Translations under genes and position numbers: made by a program | NCBI RefSeq assembly: GCF_013141715.1 | Contig: NZ_WHOA01000023.1 | Coordinates: forward strand, 1 to 64,000 | Direction of reading: 5' to 3' | Length of the DNA: 64,000 nucleotides | DNA from: Paenibacillus phytorum | Lineage (GTDB): Bacteria; Bacillota; Bacilli; Paenibacillales; NBRC-103111 | The notes under the pieces: generated by a model | The model's database searches: none | Told to the model about the DNA's origin: nothing | What the model saw: only the letters and a program-made list of their open reading frames with translations | Shown here: positions 34,789 to 43,904 of the stretch, piece by piece | Layout of the letters: each line of letters opens with the position of its first letter | Position numbering within the stretch: the first letter of the stretch is position 1

Positions 34789-35106
34789 ATGATTCATATT
34801 GCAAATAAAACATACGAGCTCGTAACAGACCATAAGAATGGCTGGAATTTTGAAGTTTTTAAAGAACGCTTTAGCGAAGTATTAGAGCGATACGATTATA
34901 TTGTCGGCGATTGGGGTTACAGCCAGTTAAGGCTGAGAGGATTTTTTAAAGAAATCCATCCTAAAGCGACAAAGGAATCATCCATCGCCGCTCTTCAAGA
35001 TTACTTGAATGAGTACTGTAACTTCGGCTGCGCGTATTTCATTATCGAAAAAGTGAATGGCACAAAGCAGCAAGTGCCTTCTGAAGTGATTACAACCACT
35101 TCTTAA
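34789..35106 (+). CDS. yutD: YutD-family protein
   Basis: A 105-residue YutD (DUF1027) family member. The family core is complete: WNFEVFKERFSEVLERYDYI (about 19-38), VGDWGYSQLRLRGFF and a Cys-containing segment YCNFGCAYFIIEK. It is a small cytoplasmic protein of unknown function conserved in Bacilli, usually beside lipA. AAAGGAGAG precedes the ATG and the gap to lipA is 40 bases, so it is probably cotranscribed. Confidence 0.88.
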   Translation: MIHIANKTYELVTDHKNGWNFEVFKERFSEVLERYDYIVGDWGYSQLRLRGFFKEIHPKATKESSIAALQDYLNEYCNFGCAYFIIEKVNGTKQQVPSEVITTTS

Positions 35107-35120
35107 TGTAGTGAAACCAA

Positions 35121-35164
35121 AAGACGCCTCTCATTCTCCAACGGAGTGAGGGGCGTCTTCTTCT
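35121..35164. terminator. bidirectional terminator between yutD and nadK
   Basis: AAGACGCC (35121-35128) pairs with GGCGTCTT (35152-35159), with inner CTC/GAG and CTCC/GGAG pairs. The tail CTTCTTCTTG on the plus strand is only moderately T-rich. Confidence 0.75.
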
Positions 35165-35167
35165 TGT

Positions 35168-35980
35168 TTATTTCACTTCTAACCCAACAAAAGCTTCCCG
35201 AACCCTATTCCAGAAAGGAAATGGGCGGAATCTGGCAAACTTAACTTTCACGTTGGCTGCTACACGGCAGCGGATAGAAACAACGTCGTTTCGCTGCAAG
35301 TATAAGTGATCAAGTGATAAAAGCATATTCTGCTGCGCCTTGGGATAAATGTCACAGTGATGATGCTTCGGTAAAATCATGGAAGAACCGAGTGTGCGGT
35401 AGACCCTATTGTTAATCGAGGCAATCTCTGCAATTTGAATGGCTTCGAGCGAAGGGTGGACCATTGCTCCGCCTAAGCTTTTGTTGTAAGCAGTGCTGCC
35501 AGCAGGCGAGGAGATACAGATTCCGTCACCGCGGAACATTTCGAACATTTCGTCGTTAACGTGAAGTCGAGCGACTAGCGATACTTCGATTCCTCGTATG
35601 GTAAATTCGTTGAGCGCTAGATGCGTCTCGGAGCCCTTTTCTGTCGTAATTTCAATTTCTACGACGGGGTACTGCACAACACGCAGCTCCTCGGGGGTGG
35701 TGACGCTGAACATCAATGAAGCTAGATGATCCAGCTCATCAGGTTTCCAATCTGCGAAGAAACCTAAGTGTCCTGTATGGATACCAACGAAAGCGATGTG
35801 ATCAAGCTGCTGCACATATTTATGAAAAGCTTGCAGCATCGTCCCATCTCCGCCAATAGAAAGGACAATGTCCGGATTTTCTTCATCTCTCGGCATGCCA
35901 TGCTGTGCGGCGAGTTTGTGAAACCGCTCTGTCAGCCCCTTGGAGATGTCATCGCCTCGTTCAATGACGTTGTATTTCAA
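35168..35980 (-). CDS. nadK: NAD kinase
   Basis: A 270-residue NAD kinase. The GGDGT loop is at 43-47 (LSIGGDGTMLQAFH), followed by FVGIHTGHLGFFADW, the LALNEFTI motif, GDGICISSPAGSTAYNKSLGGA and the C-terminal FARFRPFPFWNRVREAF, all matching B. subtilis NadF/PpnK. It makes NADP from NAD. The true start is the TTG at 35980, with AGGAGGAAACAAA before it; the open frame extends 36 codons further only because the upstream 40-base repeats happen to lack stops. Confidence 0.93.
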   Translation of the reverse strand: MKYNVIERGDDISKGLTERFHKLAAQHGMPRDEENPDIVLSIGGDGTMLQAFHKYVQQLDHIAFVGIHTGHLGFFADWKPDELDHLASLMFSVTTPEELRVVQYPVVEIEITTEKGSETHLALNEFTIRGIEVSLVARLHVNDEMFEMFRGDGICISSPAGSTAYNKSLGGAMVHPSLEAIQIAEIASINNRVYRTLGSSMILPKHHHCDIYPKAQQNMLLSLDHLYLQRNDVVSIRCRVAANVKVKFARFRPFPFWNRVREAFVGLEVK

Positions 35981-35995
35981 TTTGTTTCCTCCTAA

Positions 35996-36075
35996 GAGTT
36001 TTGCTTTAGCAAAACTATCTTCGTAAGCATAAGCTGAGTTTTGCTTTAGCAAAACTTTCTTCGTAAGCATTAGCT
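35996..36075. repeat. tandem pair of 40-base hairpin repeats
   Basis: Two copies (35996-36035 and 36036-36075) differ at only two positions. Each contains the 9-base perfect palindrome arms AGTTTTGCT and AGCAAAACT around TT, then TCTTCGTAAGCAT-AGCT. The pair fills the gap between the PilZ gene and nadK; the PilZ stop codon lies in the second copy. The look is of a dispersed intergenic REP-like element duplicated in place. Confidence 0.85.
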
Positions 36076-36744
36076 TGTAATCGAGCAATATTTATCAATG
36101 TCCTGAAGCATTGATTCAGGAGTATGTCGGAATTCGGCGGCAACCCGATAAGAATCATTACTGAAATTCGTCACCCTAATAATTTCACCATAGGCGGTAA
36201 TAGGATGGGGATACCCGGGGAGAATGAAGCTGAATTCCAGAAATAAGGGAAAGAAAAGCCGATTCGTCGTAACGAAAGAAAGACCGCTCGCGCTAATATC
36301 AAGCAGTTGTCCGGAAAAGGCGACTCCCTTGCTTGCGGATAAGCCGCGAATGCCAACAATGCGCAGAGTGATCGGTGTTCGAAGGGAGAGCTTAGCTCGG
36401 CTATACCTTCTGTTCTGATGATGATGAATTTCTTCGGGAATGGATAGCGAGAGGTAACATATCGTCTTCTTTAATTCAAGTTGAATTAAATCGACATAGG
36501 CGTAATATAAAATTCCACGGTCTTTAAAAGAAAACTCAATGAAAGAAATATGCTCTAATTTGTCGAATGGAAAAATTCCGGATAGTTCTAAACAAACGGT
36601 GAATGAAGCTTCACCTATTTTATCAATGGAGAAATTTTCTTCATAGCAAAAAGGCGACCCATCTTTACATTCTCCGACAATGATCAAATGACAATCCGTA
36701 TTCGGTGCGATATATGCCAATTCCAGTGCCTTATTCCAATCCAT
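36070..36744 (-). CDS. PilZ-domain protein (probable cyclic di-GMP receptor)
   Basis: A 224-residue protein. An N-terminal YcgR-like beta domain (about 1-105) is followed by a PilZ domain (about 108-220). The c-di-GMP-binding residues look intact: the RRYSR box (about 112-116) and the LDISASGLSF motif, a D-x-S-x-x-G. It should respond to cyclic di-GMP made by cyclases such as the two in this window. It lies upstream of nadK in the same direction, separated by the hairpin repeats. Its output partner is not evident from the sequence. Confidence 0.8.
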   Translation of the reverse strand: MDWNKALELAYIAPNTDCHLIIVGECKDGSPFCYEENFSIDKIGEASFTVCLELSGIFPFDKLEHISFIEFSFKDRGILYYAYVDLIQLELKKTICYLSLSIPEEIHHHQNRRYSRAKLSLRTPITLRIVGIRGLSASKGVAFSGQLLDISASGLSFVTTNRLFFPLFLEFSFILPGYPHPITAYGEIIRVTNFSNDSYRVAAEFRHTPESMLQDIDKYCSITS

Positions 36745-36833
36745 AGCATCACCAAGTGGTTAGATTTGCATTCACGAACGCATGCACATACCGTAAGTTC
36801 TCTATTCATAATAATTTATAAAAGAAAATAAGA

Positions 36834-36856
36834 AAAGCCCCAAACGGGGCTTTATC
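36834..36856. terminator. intrinsic terminator after glgP
   Basis: AAAGCCCC (36834-36841) pairs with GGGGCTTT (36846-36853) around AAAC. On the minus strand it is followed by TCTTATTTTCTTTT, so it terminates the ylbJ-glgP transcript. Confidence 0.8.
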
Positions 36857-36871
36857 TAGGAATTCGCGTAT

Positions 36872-39472
36872 TTACTGCCACGATAATGTACTGGTGACTA
36901 AGGAAAGTTCAAAGGAATGTGCGAAGTTAGATGAGATGGGGCGCACGCGAATAGAGAAGTGAGGCCCATGAATCAGATGGGACGGAATGGTCGCTTTATA
37001 GCTTTGCATCTGTTCAATCAGTTCGCCAATAGGTTCCATTGGAATAATTTTTTGCTCCCATGTTTCGCCATTTTCCTCGTAATAAATGACTTCTACTGCC
37101 GTATCTTGCGGCCATATGGGGCCGAAGTGAACTTGGGTCGTAATTTCCTTCGATGATGGCTTTATCTCGTTTAACGGCACTTCCGTAGATAATTTGGCAG
37201 AGCGATCATCGATGCCAATGATTTTGACGTGATACCAGTTTGAACGGATGAACTGTTTGTAATCGGCAACCTTAGTTGCAACATCATAGTGATTAGAAAC
37301 AAAGAGTCGGGCTCGCTGAGACGTCGGCAAATAGGTGAGCTCTGTGTAGTCTTGCACCATGCGATGCGTGTTATAGACCGGGCTTAGCGATTGAATAGAG
37401 CGCTTCATGCGGCGGATCCATTGATGCGGGAGTGTTCCTTGATTGTAGTACAGTGGAATAATTTCTTTCTCTAAAATGTGATAGATGGCTTGTGTGTTTT
37501 CTTTCTCTTGTGCAGCCCAGTCAGCCGCTCCTGTGGAACCGATAGCCCAGCCGTTCGCACCGTTGTAGCCTTCCTCCCACCAGCCATCGAGTACACTAAA
37601 ATTAAGTACCCCGTTCATGGCGGCCTTTTGACCGCTCGTTCCACTGGCCTCAAGAGGTCTACGGGGGTTATTTAACCATACGTCTACCCCTTGTACGAGG
37701 TAACGGGCCATATTCATGTCATAGTTTTCGAGAATAACGATTTTTCCGACGAATTCTTTCATTTGCGAAACGCGATAAATTTCACGGATAAGCTCTTGAC
37801 CTGGGTAATCTGCAGGGTGAGCCTTGCCCGCAAAAATAAATTGTACAGGTCTCTCGGGATCATTGATTATCTTCTTAAGCCGGTACAAATCATTAAAAAT
37901 GAGATTAGCTCGCTTGTAGGTCGCAAACCTTCTGGCAAATCCAATGGTTAATGCCTTGGGATTCAAATACTGTCTGACTTCCTCGATCCGCTCTTCTGTT
38001 TCCCCATTGCGCTTGCGCTGCTCGAACAAATTTCGTCTGGCGTAACGAACTAGATCTTCTTTCAGTTGTTGATGCACTTTCCAGATGGACTCGTCTGGAA
38101 TGACCTCGATTTGCGCCCACTGGTGCTTATTAGCTTGTTCTTCCCGCCATGAACCAGGCAGGAAACGATCAAGCAGTTCTTTCCATTGCGGCGCTGTCCA
38201 TGTATCCAGATGGACACCATTCGTAATGGAACTAATGGGAACTTCGCTCGCATCGATATGACCGTGAAATTCTTTGAACATTTCTCGGGAGACTTGACCG
38301 TGGAGCTTACTGACCCCATTGCGCAGTCCGGCTGTATTCATAGCCAAATGGGTCATATTGAATTGACCCGTATGGTGATCGAGCCCTAATGCTACAATGT
38401 CCTGTTTGTGCCGTGACAGCTCACTCAGGAGAGGCCCGAGATAGTGTTCCACCATCTCGATGGAGAATGTGTCATGCCCCGCAGGTACAGGCGTATGGGT
38501 AGTAAATACAGTGGCTGAGCGAACGGTTTCAACCGCCACATGAAAGGGAAGACCTAGATGCAGAAGCTCCTTCAGTCGCTCCAGCGTGAGGAAAGCCGCA
38601 TGCCCTTCGTTAATGTGGTACACGTTGGGGTAGATGTTAAGCCGCCGAAGCGCCTTGACGCCCCCAATGCCAAGAACCATTTCCTGTGCAATCCGCGTAT
38701 CTTGATTGCCCCCATACAGCTGAGCGGTCAGTTCTTTGTCCGCTGGATTGTTGGCTTCATGATCGGCATCCAGCAAAAAGATCGAATTACGACCGACACG
38801 CACACGCCAAACCTGTAGGGTGATGGCGCGACCAGGCATATCAATGGAAACGACGAGCTGCTGGCCATTTTGCAGGACAGGTTCGATCGGAAGCTTGGTG
38901 AAGTCATACGGATATAGTTCACTTTGCTGACCGCCGGAGGCATCAATTTTCTGCGTGAAATAGCCTTTTTTATAAAGAAGTCCAACACCGATCAAAGGGA
39001 TACCCAAATCACTTGCAGATTTCGTATGGTCACCTGCTAAGATTCCCAGTCCTCCTGAATAAATCGGCAATGATTCATGAAAGCCGAACTCCGCGGAGAA
39101 GTAAGCAATTTGTACATGACCCTGGTCCGGATGCTTCTCCTGAAACCAAGTGGTGCCGTTCATATAAGCATCGAATTTGGCAATTACTTGTTGATAGTTT
39201 GCTACAAAATCTTGATTTCCGCTAAGGGCCTCGATCTGTGAATTGTCTAACAGGTGAAGTAAACGAACAGGATTATGGCCACATTGATCCCACTTTGCAG
39301 GATCCATTTGTGCAAAAAGCTGCAAGGCGTCATGGTTCCAACTGAACCATAAGTTGAATGCTAACTCAGTTAAACGCTCAATCGTTGGAGGCAAAAGTTT
39401 CGCTTCTTGGGGGAAGGATGCTTGCATATCTGGATGTTCTCTCCCTTTATCATCATGATCGTGATTACCCAT
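36872..39472 (-). CDS. glgP: alpha-glucan (glycogen/maltodextrin) phosphorylase
   Basis: An 866-residue GT35 phosphorylase of the bacterial/archaeal short type with an N-terminal DUF3417 domain (about 15-110, LPPTIERLTELAFNLWFSWN). Catalytic-domain motifs include AYFSAEFGFHESLPIYSGGL, the HINEGHAAF stretch and EASGTSGQKAAMNGVLNFSV, where the PLP-binding and phosphate-binding residues lie. It releases glucose-1-phosphate from alpha-1,4-glucans. I use the ATG at 39472, one base after the ylbJ stop, with GGTGG upstream. No other glycogen genes are nearby; coupling to a sporulation gene suggests a role in stored-glucan use during sporulation, by inference. Confidence 0.9.
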   Translation of the reverse strand: MGNHDHDDKGREHPDMQASFPQEAKLLPPTIERLTELAFNLWFSWNHDALQLFAQMDPAKWDQCGHNPVRLLHLLDNSQIEALSGNQDFVANYQQVIAKFDAYMNGTTWFQEKHPDQGHVQIAYFSAEFGFHESLPIYSGGLGILAGDHTKSASDLGIPLIGVGLLYKKGYFTQKIDASGGQQSELYPYDFTKLPIEPVLQNGQQLVVSIDMPGRAITLQVWRVRVGRNSIFLLDADHEANNPADKELTAQLYGGNQDTRIAQEMVLGIGGVKALRRLNIYPNVYHINEGHAAFLTLERLKELLHLGLPFHVAVETVRSATVFTTHTPVPAGHDTFSIEMVEHYLGPLLSELSRHKQDIVALGLDHHTGQFNMTHLAMNTAGLRNGVSKLHGQVSREMFKEFHGHIDASEVPISSITNGVHLDTWTAPQWKELLDRFLPGSWREEQANKHQWAQIEVIPDESIWKVHQQLKEDLVRYARRNLFEQRKRNGETEERIEEVRQYLNPKALTIGFARRFATYKRANLIFNDLYRLKKIINDPERPVQFIFAGKAHPADYPGQELIREIYRVSQMKEFVGKIVILENYDMNMARYLVQGVDVWLNNPRRPLEASGTSGQKAAMNGVLNFSVLDGWWEEGYNGANGWAIGSTGAADWAAQEKENTQAIYHILEKEIIPLYYNQGTLPHQWIRRMKRSIQSLSPVYNTHRMVQDYTELTYLPTSQRARLFVSNHYDVATKVADYKQFIRSNWYHVKIIGIDDRSAKLSTEVPLNEIKPSSKEITTQVHFGPIWPQDTAVEVIYYEENGETWEQKIIPMEPIGELIEQMQSYKATIPSHLIHGPHFSIRVRPISSNFAHSFELSLVTSTLSWQ

Positions 39473-39473
39473 A

Positions 39474-40712
39474 TTATCTTGTTCCACCAACCTTTTCATA
39501 CACCAGTTTAAGTAAGGAATATGCAGCAAAGAGTCCGACAATGACAGAAATAGCACCAAGGAAGACCGTTCCGCTAATTGGCAGCATAAGCCTTAAATAG
39601 CTAAGAACAGGAGAAGCCGAATCATATTGAGGTAAGAAAACGGATTTGGTTTCACGAAAAATCTGCATAGGCTCCCAAAAAACGAGAACAATAGCAGCTG
39701 AGAGCAAGGCATGGATGAAGCGAGCGGTGACGAATGGCAAATAACGCAGATTCGTGTGGCTTAATAGGCTAACTATTTGAGCATGAACGGACATGCCGCC
39801 CCATGACAAAATGAAAGCGCCGATAGCCACTTTGCTGGAGAGCGCGAGCGACGCTGGAGCATTCCCGGCAGCCTTCGCCCCGAGTGTCACCTCAAACAAA
39901 CCATTCATTACTGCTTGTGATAACTCATGGGGGAGTCCTGTGATTTGCAGGATGGAGGCTATGAGCAGGTAGATCGCATTCATGACTTTAGCTGCTGTTA
40001 AGACTTCTAAAACAACAGAGAAGAAGACAACTAATCCACCTACTACGAAAATCAAGCTGAGCGACTGAAGAATGGACTGACTCAGTAGTGTGCCTATGGA
40101 TCTGCCGTCGTTGATTCGAGCGCTGTGCATCGCTTCAAAAGCACGCTTCCAGACCCCGCCTTTGCTCTTAGTCTCCTGCGCTGTAGGCAGGCTCTTCCTG
40201 CCGTGAAATCGCATCATTAAACCTATAAGCACGGATCCTCCGTAATGAGCAACAGCCAAGACCATTGCCAAAGAAGCATCGTGGAAGAAGCCTATCGAAA
40301 CGGCTCCGATTAAGAAAATCGGATCGGAGCTTGTTGTGAACGCAACGAGTCGTTCACCTTCCTCCCGGTTGACAAGCTTCTGCTCCCAGAGCTGGGAGGT
40401 CAACTTAGCGCCGACCGGGTAACCTGCAGCGAAGCCCATGGCCATTACGAAGCCACCGATGCCAGGGATACGAAAGACAGGACGCATCATCGGATCTAGC
40501 AGCATACCGAAGAAATGAACGATACCGAAGCCAAGCATAATTTCGGATATGACGAAGAAAGGGAAAAGTGCGGGAAAGAGCACATCCCACCAAATGGAAA
40601 CGCCGCGCAAGGCTGCTTGAAGACCGTCATGAGGGAACGCAAGTAAGCATAGAATAATGGCAACAACAACAAAAGACATGAGTAACGCAGCCGTGAAATT
40701 TCGTTTCCGCAT
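39474..40712 (-). CDS. ylbJ: sporulation integral membrane protein YlbJ
   Basis: A 412-residue nucleoside-recognition (Gate)-domain membrane protein with 8-10 helices. Family motifs are visible, including FPFFVISEIMLGFG, GFAAGYPVGAKLTSQLWE and SWGGMSVHAQ. YlbJ is required for spore cortex formation and heat resistance in B. subtilis. AGGAGGAGG precedes the ATG. The stop is 1 base from the glgP start, so the two are translationally coupled. Confidence 0.9.
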   Translation of the reverse strand: MRKRNFTAALLMSFVVVAIILCLLAFPHDGLQAALRGVSIWWDVLFPALFPFFVISEIMLGFGIVHFFGMLLDPMMRPVFRIPGIGGFVMAMGFAAGYPVGAKLTSQLWEQKLVNREEGERLVAFTTSSDPIFLIGAVSIGFFHDASLAMVLAVAHYGGSVLIGLMMRFHGRKSLPTAQETKSKGGVWKRAFEAMHSARINDGRSIGTLLSQSILQSLSLIFVVGGLVVFFSVVLEVLTAAKVMNAIYLLIASILQITGLPHELSQAVMNGLFEVTLGAKAAGNAPASLALSSKVAIGAFILSWGGMSVHAQIVSLLSHTNLRYLPFVTARFIHALLSAAIVLVFWEPMQIFRETKSVFLPQYDSASPVLSYLRLMLPISGTVFLGAISVIVGLFAAYSLLKLVYEKVGGTR

Positions 40713-40865
40713 GAGATTGGATACCTCCTCCTACTCAACTATATGAACGGGATGGGACATACATGCCGTCCCAAAATACTTAGACTTTGGTACTGTTCAT
40801 GGTCTGGTTTTATGGTAAAATAGAACTAGTAAAGTCTTATATCCTAGGCAGCGGGAGTGATTCAA

Positions 40866-40964
40866 ATGACAGGTGTCATTGCTGGTTTGGTTGTATGTAT
40901 GTTCGTATTTGTCATTCGAGAAACGCTCATGCATGCAGGGGATGAGGATTTAGAAAACTATTAA
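40866..40964 (+). CDS. 32-residue single-span membrane peptide
   Basis: A short frame with a ribosome site GGGAGTG 6 bases before its ATG. It encodes a hydrophobic helix (about 3-18, VIAGLVVCMFVFVIRE) and an acidic tail GDEDLENY. It begins 29 bases before the globin gene and is probably in the same transcript. No family recognised. It resembles the 23044 peptide in design, with one membrane helix and a short charged tail, but not in sequence. Confidence 0.55.
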   Translation: MTGVIAGLVVCMFVFVIRETLMHAGDEDLENY

Positions 40965-40993
40965 AGTGATTATGAATAGCGAGGTTTACCCTA

Positions 40994-41386
40994 ATGTCAG
41001 AAAGTGATCGCAGCACGTTGTACGAATTGATGGGGGGAGCGGAGACGGTACGCCGACTCGTGGAAGCCTTTTATCCAAAAGTTCAGCAGAATCCATTGTT
41101 ATCGCCTCTGTTCCCTTCCGATATAGGACCAGTTATAGATAAACAGTTCATGTTTTTAAGTCAGTTTTTTGGTGGTCCAACCTTGTATTCAGATACGCAT
41201 GGACATCCGATGATGAGAGGTAGACATATGGCATTTCCGATTACAGTAGAACGTGCAGATGCCTGGTTAAGCTGTATGTCGGAAGCCATGGTAGAAGTAG
41301 AACTACCGGCTGATTTACGGGATTTTTTACTTGAACGTCTTAAAGGCTCTGCCTATCATTTTATAAACACATCTGAAGGAGAATAG
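40994..41386 (+). CDS. group II truncated haemoglobin
   Basis: A 130-residue 2-on-2 globin (trHbO, B. subtilis YjbI type). The proximal haem ligand is His78 in HPMMRGRHMAFPI, and SPLFP and FLSQFFGGP mark the B/C and E helices. Such proteins bind oxygen or nitric oxide and protect against peroxide or NO stress. No clear Shine-Dalgarno is needed to decide the start; GCGAGG lies upstream. Next is the DUF2225 gene, 42 bases downstream. Confidence 0.9.
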   Translation: MSESDRSTLYELMGGAETVRRLVEAFYPKVQQNPLLSPLFPSDIGPVIDKQFMFLSQFFGGPTLYSDTHGHPMMRGRHMAFPITVERADAWLSCMSEAMVEVELPADLRDFLLERLKGSAYHFINTSEGE

Positions 41387-41428
41387 TTCTTCTATCCTAC
41401 ATACAACATTAGTGAAGGCGGGGTTTCA

Positions 41429-42133
41429 ATGATGGTTGAACCTTTATATGAAATTTCAGTGAATTGCACATATTGCGAGAATTCCTACAAAACGATGAAG
41501 GTTCGCCCGAGTTTCAAGAAAGCTAGCAAAACGGATACGGATTTCTGTGTTCATTATAAAGACATCAACCCCGACTTTTATGTCGTGAGGGTCTGTCCGT
41601 TTTGCGGATATGCCCATACGGAAAACTTTTCGGATAAATGGAAACCGACGCAGAGGGAAGTCTTTTACGAGAGAGTGGCTCAAAACTTGTCAATGCGCAA
41701 TTATTGCGGAGAAAGAACCTGGGAAGATACGCTTCTGAGTTACAAGTTGGCCCTTCTTACCGCGCAGATTAGAGATGAGAAATCGCGTGTTATAGCAGGT
41801 CTTCTACACCATTTGGCGTGGTTGTATCGTTTCAAAGGAGACTGGGAGCAGGAGGAACGTTTCCTAACGTTTGCCTTGGACGCATATGTCAGTGTGTATG
41901 AAACAGAAGGTTTGGATCTCAATAATGCCCGACTCATGTACTTAATAGGAGAGCTCAATCGCAGATTAAGCCGCTTCAATGAGGCGGTCAAATGGTTTTC
42001 ACGCATTATTAATGACCGCAAGATTATGGATGCTGGTATGATTAGAGCAAGTCGTGAACAATGGATAGCAACCCGCGAAGATATGCTTGCTATTCGTATG
42101 GAGCTGCCAGACGAAATGAAACAAGCTACATAG
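41429..42133 (+). CDS. DUF2225-family protein
   Basis: A 234-residue DUF2225 member. The N-terminal metal-binding ribbon has CTYCEN (about 12-17) and CPFCGYAH (about 56-63). The C-terminal half is TPR-like with helices around LLHHLAWLYRFKGDWEQEER and LNRRLSRFNEAVKWF. It is cytoplasmic, widespread in Firmicutes and of unknown function. GGCGGGG precedes the ATG. It follows the globin gene and is closed by the terminator at 42156. Confidence 0.85.
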   Translation: MMVEPLYEISVNCTYCENSYKTMKVRPSFKKASKTDTDFCVHYKDINPDFYVVRVCPFCGYAHTENFSDKWKPTQREVFYERVAQNLSMRNYCGERTWEDTLLSYKLALLTAQIRDEKSRVIAGLLHHLAWLYRFKGDWEQEERFLTFALDAYVSVYETEGLDLNNARLMYLIGELNRRLSRFNEAVKWFSRIINDRKIMDAGMIRASREQWIATREDMLAIRMELPDEMKQAT

Positions 42134-42155
42134 TGAATATTGCCGTATTAATCAA

Positions 42156-42219
42156 ATGAACGCTTATCTATTCTTGGGGTTGATTTCAATCCCTTGAATG
42201 GTTAAGCGTTCATTTTTTC
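42156..42219. terminator. cruciform-like bidirectional terminator
   Basis: ATGAACGCTTA (42156-42166) pairs with TAAGCGTTCAT (42203-42213), an 11-base perfect stem, and encloses an inner GGGTTG/CAATCCC hairpin. TTTTTTC follows on the plus strand. It serves the DUF2225 gene and overlaps the end of the minus-strand diguanylate cyclase. Confidence 0.75.
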
Positions 42220-43350
42220 ATTGATTAATTGCACTCTTTTGTAAAGGGTAGAACGATTTTTACCGCGATGCTTAGATTCATAAAGCGCATGATCCGCTTC
42301 AGAGATGATTCGTTTCAGTTCCGCCTGAGGTTCCTCTGCGGTTGAAATTCCTATTGAGATCGTTATTGGTGCAGAATCCGTAAGGTTCTTATGGTGGAAT
42401 GTATCAGCGACTATGGAGCATAGCTGCTCTGCATATTTGCTTAGCCGTAGGGGATCAATCTCTGAGCTGAGAAGAATAAATTCTTCACCCCCATATCTGG
42501 CCAAATAATCCTGTTCATGGATATGGTGTCGTAAAACACTGCTGATCTCGCGGAGCAGCTGATCACCTTCTAGATGTCCAAACTGATCATTGTATTGCTT
42601 GAAATTATCTAAATCAATCATCATGATGGATACTCTGCGTTTGTGAAGGGCATTGCTAGCAATCGGCATAAAGCTGCGCAGATTCGGTAGTTTGGTTAGG
42701 CTGTCTTGATTGGCTTGCAGTTCTAACTGGCGCTGCAGCCGCCAACTTTTATTCTCATCATTGACCATGACGATAATGATGATGAAAGTAGCTGACATGA
42801 TGGCCAGCATAAACAATTGATGTAAGGCGTATGGCCATGATAGGTTGCTCTCTAGAAGCTCGTGTATGAGTAAGCGAAGGAGGAAAACGAATGAGCATAT
42901 TTGGAGCCCATGTCGAATAGGAATGTCCAAGAAGCCGCTGCGGTATTCTTTGTTGTGAAACAAGGAGCTAATCAGTGCTGGGACAAGCAGTTCTTGTGCG
43001 ATGATGAACCAGGCATGGCTTCCTTGCGTGAAGAGGGTAAGGCTCGAAGGTAATACAGTCGATAGCAGGGCAACAGGCAGTCCATAACGCAAGCCTGCCA
43101 TAAAGATAGGGACAGAACGTAAATCAATCAGGACAAACACCTCTGGTAGGGGGACCAGCATCATGATGATGCTGGCTAATCCGGTGAGAAGTGGTGCAAT
43201 CAAGTGCTCATAAGAATCGATAAGCATCTTGCTGCGAACTTTCATTGCCATGTAATTTAACGTAACTAACGTACATGCGCTTGTCAAAGGAACGAGGTAC
43301 TCATTCATACTGACTCTTTCTACTCCTTGCGCTTGGAAGCTGCGATTCAT
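42202..43350 (-). CDS. membrane diguanylate cyclase with 5TM sensor-like domain
   Basis: A 382-residue protein. Five to six membrane helices (about 18-197) resembling the 5TM-5TMR LytS-type sensor are followed by a GGDEF domain (about 215-375). The active site is GGEEF (287-291), preceded by DLDNFKQYNDQFGHLEGD. The place of the inhibitory RxxD reads HEQD, so the usual Arg is replaced. It makes cyclic di-GMP. The start at 43350 overlaps the stop of the upstream zinc-ribbon gene (ATGA), which argues for this ATG over a second one at residue 15. Confidence 0.85.
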   Translation of the reverse strand: MNRSFQAQGVERVSMNEYLVPLTSACTLVTLNYMAMKVRSKMLIDSYEHLIAPLLTGLASIIMMLVPLPEVFVLIDLRSVPIFMAGLRYGLPVALLSTVLPSSLTLFTQGSHAWFIIAQELLVPALISSLFHNKEYRSGFLDIPIRHGLQICSFVFLLRLLIHELLESNLSWPYALHQLFMLAIMSATFIIIIVMVNDENKSWRLQRQLELQANQDSLTKLPNLRSFMPIASNALHKRRVSIMMIDLDNFKQYNDQFGHLEGDQLLREISSVLRHHIHEQDYLARYGGEEFILLSSEIDPLRLSKYAEQLCSIVADTFHHKNLTDSAPITISIGISTAEEPQAELKRIISEADHALYESKHRGKNRSTLYKRVQLINEKMNA

Positions 43351-43580
43351 TTGCGTATTGCGGTGTCCGCCAATAAATAATCGCGATCTGTGTCGACGAG
43401 CGTCAACTTATTATGGCAGCAAGGAAACACAAGCAGCTTTTTTTTACCTTCGTGAATGGATGTCAGTTCGTGTATTTTCAACGGCAGCAGCACATTGGGG
43501 CTATGGCAAAAGGGACATTGGGCCACATAAATGTCCTTCATAATAATGTCATAAGGCCAAGTGTTAGCGAAAGGGATCAA
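43347..43580 (-). CDS. conserved small zinc-ribbon protein
   Basis: A 77-residue protein opening with IPFANTWPYDIIMKDIYVAQ and carrying CPFC (22-25) and a CCH motif (54-56), likely one zinc site. Similar short proteins with the FANxxPYDxIMKDI start and LLVFPCCHNK occur in Bacillus and Paenibacillus, as I recall, but I know no function. The TTG start lies 3 bases after the yycC stop, and the stop overlaps the cyclase start, so yycC, this gene and the cyclase form one transcript. Confidence 0.72.
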   Translation of the reverse strand: MIPFANTWPYDIIMKDIYVAQCPFCHSPNVLLPLKIHELTSIHEGKKKLLVFPCCHNKLTLVDTDRDYLLADTAIRK

Positions 43581-43583
43581 AGC

Positions 43584-43748
43584 TTACTTCGATTCTGGAT
43601 CGCTATTTTCCGTAGAGGAAGCTTTAGCGAGCTCCGCTAATTTTTGCAGTAAAATATGTTGTGGCATATGCATGAGATGTTCTAAAGGCACCTTAAGTTG
43701 TTCAGCTAGCTTAACGGCCGTTTCTGGAGAAATTTGTAACGGTTTCAT
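43584..43748 (-). CDS. yycC: YycC-family small protein
   Basis: A 54-residue protein beginning MKPLQISPETAVKLAEQLKV and continuing PLEHLMHMPQHILLQKLAEL, which is the YycC family pattern. It is small, helical and cytoplasmic with no known function. The ATG at 43748 has GGGTGA 12 bases upstream. It opens a three-gene minus-strand unit with the zinc-ribbon protein and the diguanylate cyclase. Confidence 0.78.
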   Translation of the reverse strand: MKPLQISPETAVKLAEQLKVPLEHLMHMPQHILLQKLAELAKASSTENSDPESK

Positions 43749-43904
43749 AATTTGAAATCACCCATCCTGTTCCGAATATATGGTGTGGGAACTACCTTTA
43801 ATTGAATCATACTTTTTACCTAGAAGCAATGAGCAAGATGAGTATTATTGGCGATCAGGTGGCGTTTATGATTTAATAAAAGATGGAAAGGAAAGGTGAT
43901 AGCT

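Noticed and set aside
35981-36088. N-terminal extension of NAD kinase
   Set aside because: It is encoded by the tandem hairpin repeats; an excellent ribosome site precedes the TTG at 35980.
39473-39559. N-terminal extension of glycogen phosphorylase
   Set aside because: It overlaps the end of ylbJ and has no family similarity; the ATG at 39472 is next to the ylbJ stop.
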